Positions 49,736 to 50,445 of a stretch of 50,445 nucleotides of DNA are shown in pieces. The translations under genes were made by a program, and so were the position numbers. Source of the DNA: Saprospiraceae bacterium. Its GTDB lineage: Bacteria > Bacteroidota > Bacteroidia > Chitinophagales > Saprospiraceae. The stretch's first letter is position 1. Each line of letters begins with the position of its first letter. The notes beneath the pieces are model-generated. The model saw only the letters and a program-made list of their open reading frames with translations. It did not search any database and was not told where the DNA came from. The stretch lies in the NCBI GenBank assembly GCA_020629965.1, contig JAHDCG010000021.1, positions 1-50,445 on the forward strand, given 5' to 3'.

Positions 49736-50443
49736 TTATTTCTGCGCGATAAACCCTTCCGGGTCAACGTGTTCGCCGTTTTTGGTCACTTCATAGTGCA
49801 GGTGCGGTGCGGTCGAGCTGCCGCTGTTGCCGACCAAACCGATGATTTCTCCTTTTTTGACAAACTGACCTTCGCGAACTTTAATCTCAGAAAGTTGTGC
49901 GTAGCGACTTTGATAAACGGAGTCGTGTGCGATTTTTACGTTATTGCCGTAGCCGGTATCTTTTGTCTCGGTCAGGATGACTTTTCCGTCGGCGGCTGCC
50001 AAAACCGGCGTACCGAACGGTGCGGCAAAATCGGTTCCTTTGTGCAGCATTTCCTTTTTCTTGATGGGATGATGCCGCATTCCGAAAGCGGAAGTAATCC
50101 GAAAATCGCCTTGCAGCGGGTACAAACTCGGCGGGTCGGCGGGCGCGACATTTGCGTCGGTAGAATTGATTTGAAAAAACGTAAAAACAAGCAGCAGTAA
50201 GAGAGCTGCGGAAGAAATTCTGTGCATGATAATTGATTTTTGTTGCAGCAGAGAAAGTGTATCCTTCTCCGTTAATTTCATCTCATCTTCTTCCAAAAAT
50301 TCGGAGGCGAGTGCCGCCTCGAAAGTCATGCCCGCTGCCGTTTTTTCCTCGATTGCGGTGCAGATGTGGTCTAAAAATTCATCGCGCAGTTCGGTGTAGT
50401 GCAGCCCGACGGCGTCGATTTTTTTCTCGACAATGCGTACTTG
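49736..50443 (-). CDS. M23 family metallopeptidase with N-terminal cytoplasmic domain (5' end outside window)
   Basis: The reading frame is open to the window edge, so the start is not seen; 235 residues are present. An N-terminal helical part (VGLHYTELRDEFLDHICTAI, then EEKTAAGMTFEAALASEF) resembles the LRDELLDH-type prefix of Bacteroidota membrane proteins. A membrane helix follows (ISSAALLLLLVFTFF), then a periplasmic peptidase domain with zinc ligands in GMRHHPIKKKEMLHKGTDFA (H...D) and the HLHYE motif. These M23 enzymes cut peptidoglycan cross-bridges. It would be anchored in the inner membrane, with its own cytoplasmic N-terminus. An in-frame ATG at 50329 is inside the N-terminal domain and not the real start. 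Confidence 0.88.
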   Translation of the reverse strand, partial: QVRIVEKKIDAVGLHYTELRDEFLDHICTAIEEKTAAGMTFEAALASEFLEEDEMKLTEKDTLSLLQQKSIIMHRISSAALLLLLVFTFFQINSTDANVAPADPPSLYPLQGDFRITSAFGMRHHPIKKKEMLHKGTDFAAPFGTPVLAAADGKVILTETKDTGYGNNVKIAHDSVYQSRYAQLSEIKVREGQFVKKGEIIGLVGNSGSSTAPHLHYEVTKNGEHVDPEGFIAQK

Positions 50444-50445
50444 TT

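Noticed and set aside
1-50445. CRISPR arrays, rRNA and tRNA genes
   Set aside because: No regularly spaced direct repeats of 24-40 bp, no rRNA-like segments, and no cloverleaf with a GTTCGA T-arm was found by eye on either strand. A short or divergent tRNA could still be missed without a covariance search.

Overview
The window looks like chromosomal DNA of a Bacteroidota bacterium, probably a Saprospiria/Lewinella-type relative. Three giant secreted proteins end in type IX secretion (T9SS) sorting domains: one type B (CHU_C-like) and two type A. Many genes are preceded by the Bacteroidota -7 promoter word TAnnTTTG and none by an obvious Shine-Dalgarno sequence. A group II-type geranylgeranylglyceryl phosphate synthase fits the same phylum. 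The placement below phylum is inference. I saw no rRNA, tRNA or CRISPR array.

Layout. 1-6.3 kb: a 2092-residue T9SS type B surface protein. 6.4-7.8 kb: an AT-rich pair of overlapping uncharacterised genes (DUF6978-like and DUF1828-like). 7.8-22.3 kb: mostly housekeeping genes (leuS, a GNAT acetyltransferase, two paralogous small membrane proteins, yebC, dnaX, nadE, rsgA, GGGP synthase, ettA, yraN), interrupted by one AT-rich gene that appears frameshifted. 22.5-29.6 kb: a LysM glucosaminidase and a 1719-residue T9SS type A adhesin-like protein. 30.0-36.3 kb: a leftward set with a small membrane protein, a VOC protein, a GT39/ArnT-like glycosyltransferase and a receptor-type adenylate cyclase. 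36.7-41.1 kb: a CotH/LTD/GEVED T9SS type A protein. 41.1-44.8 kb: a rearranged accessory block. 44.8-48.0 kb: AT-rich S41 peptidase and AraC regulator. 48.4-50.4 kb: a BaiN-type flavoprotein and an M23 peptidase that runs off the window.

The accessory block is the most unusual part. A perfect 497-bp direct repeat (41056-41552 and 44069-44565) flanks 2.5 kb holding a truncated HEAT-like gene, an immunity-like gene, the C-terminal tip of an AHH nuclease toxin and an IS66 remnant. Two unrelated genes are both cut at the same base of the repeat. In and beside it lies a 50-bp hairpin motif, in two divergent versions and three copies, with a conserved base and apical loop and a covarying middle stem. 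I do not recognise it.

Intergenic DNA is rich in small repeats. Six arrays of a degenerate heptamer, TCTAAMR, each abut a coding sequence, and the TCTAAMR strand always points into that gene. Other loci carry different 7-10-bp words or short palindromes in similar positions. The housekeeping genes form no single pathway. They supply translation (LeuS, YebC, RsgA, EttA), replication (DnaX), NAD and lipid synthesis, while the large genes decorate the cell surface or are secreted.
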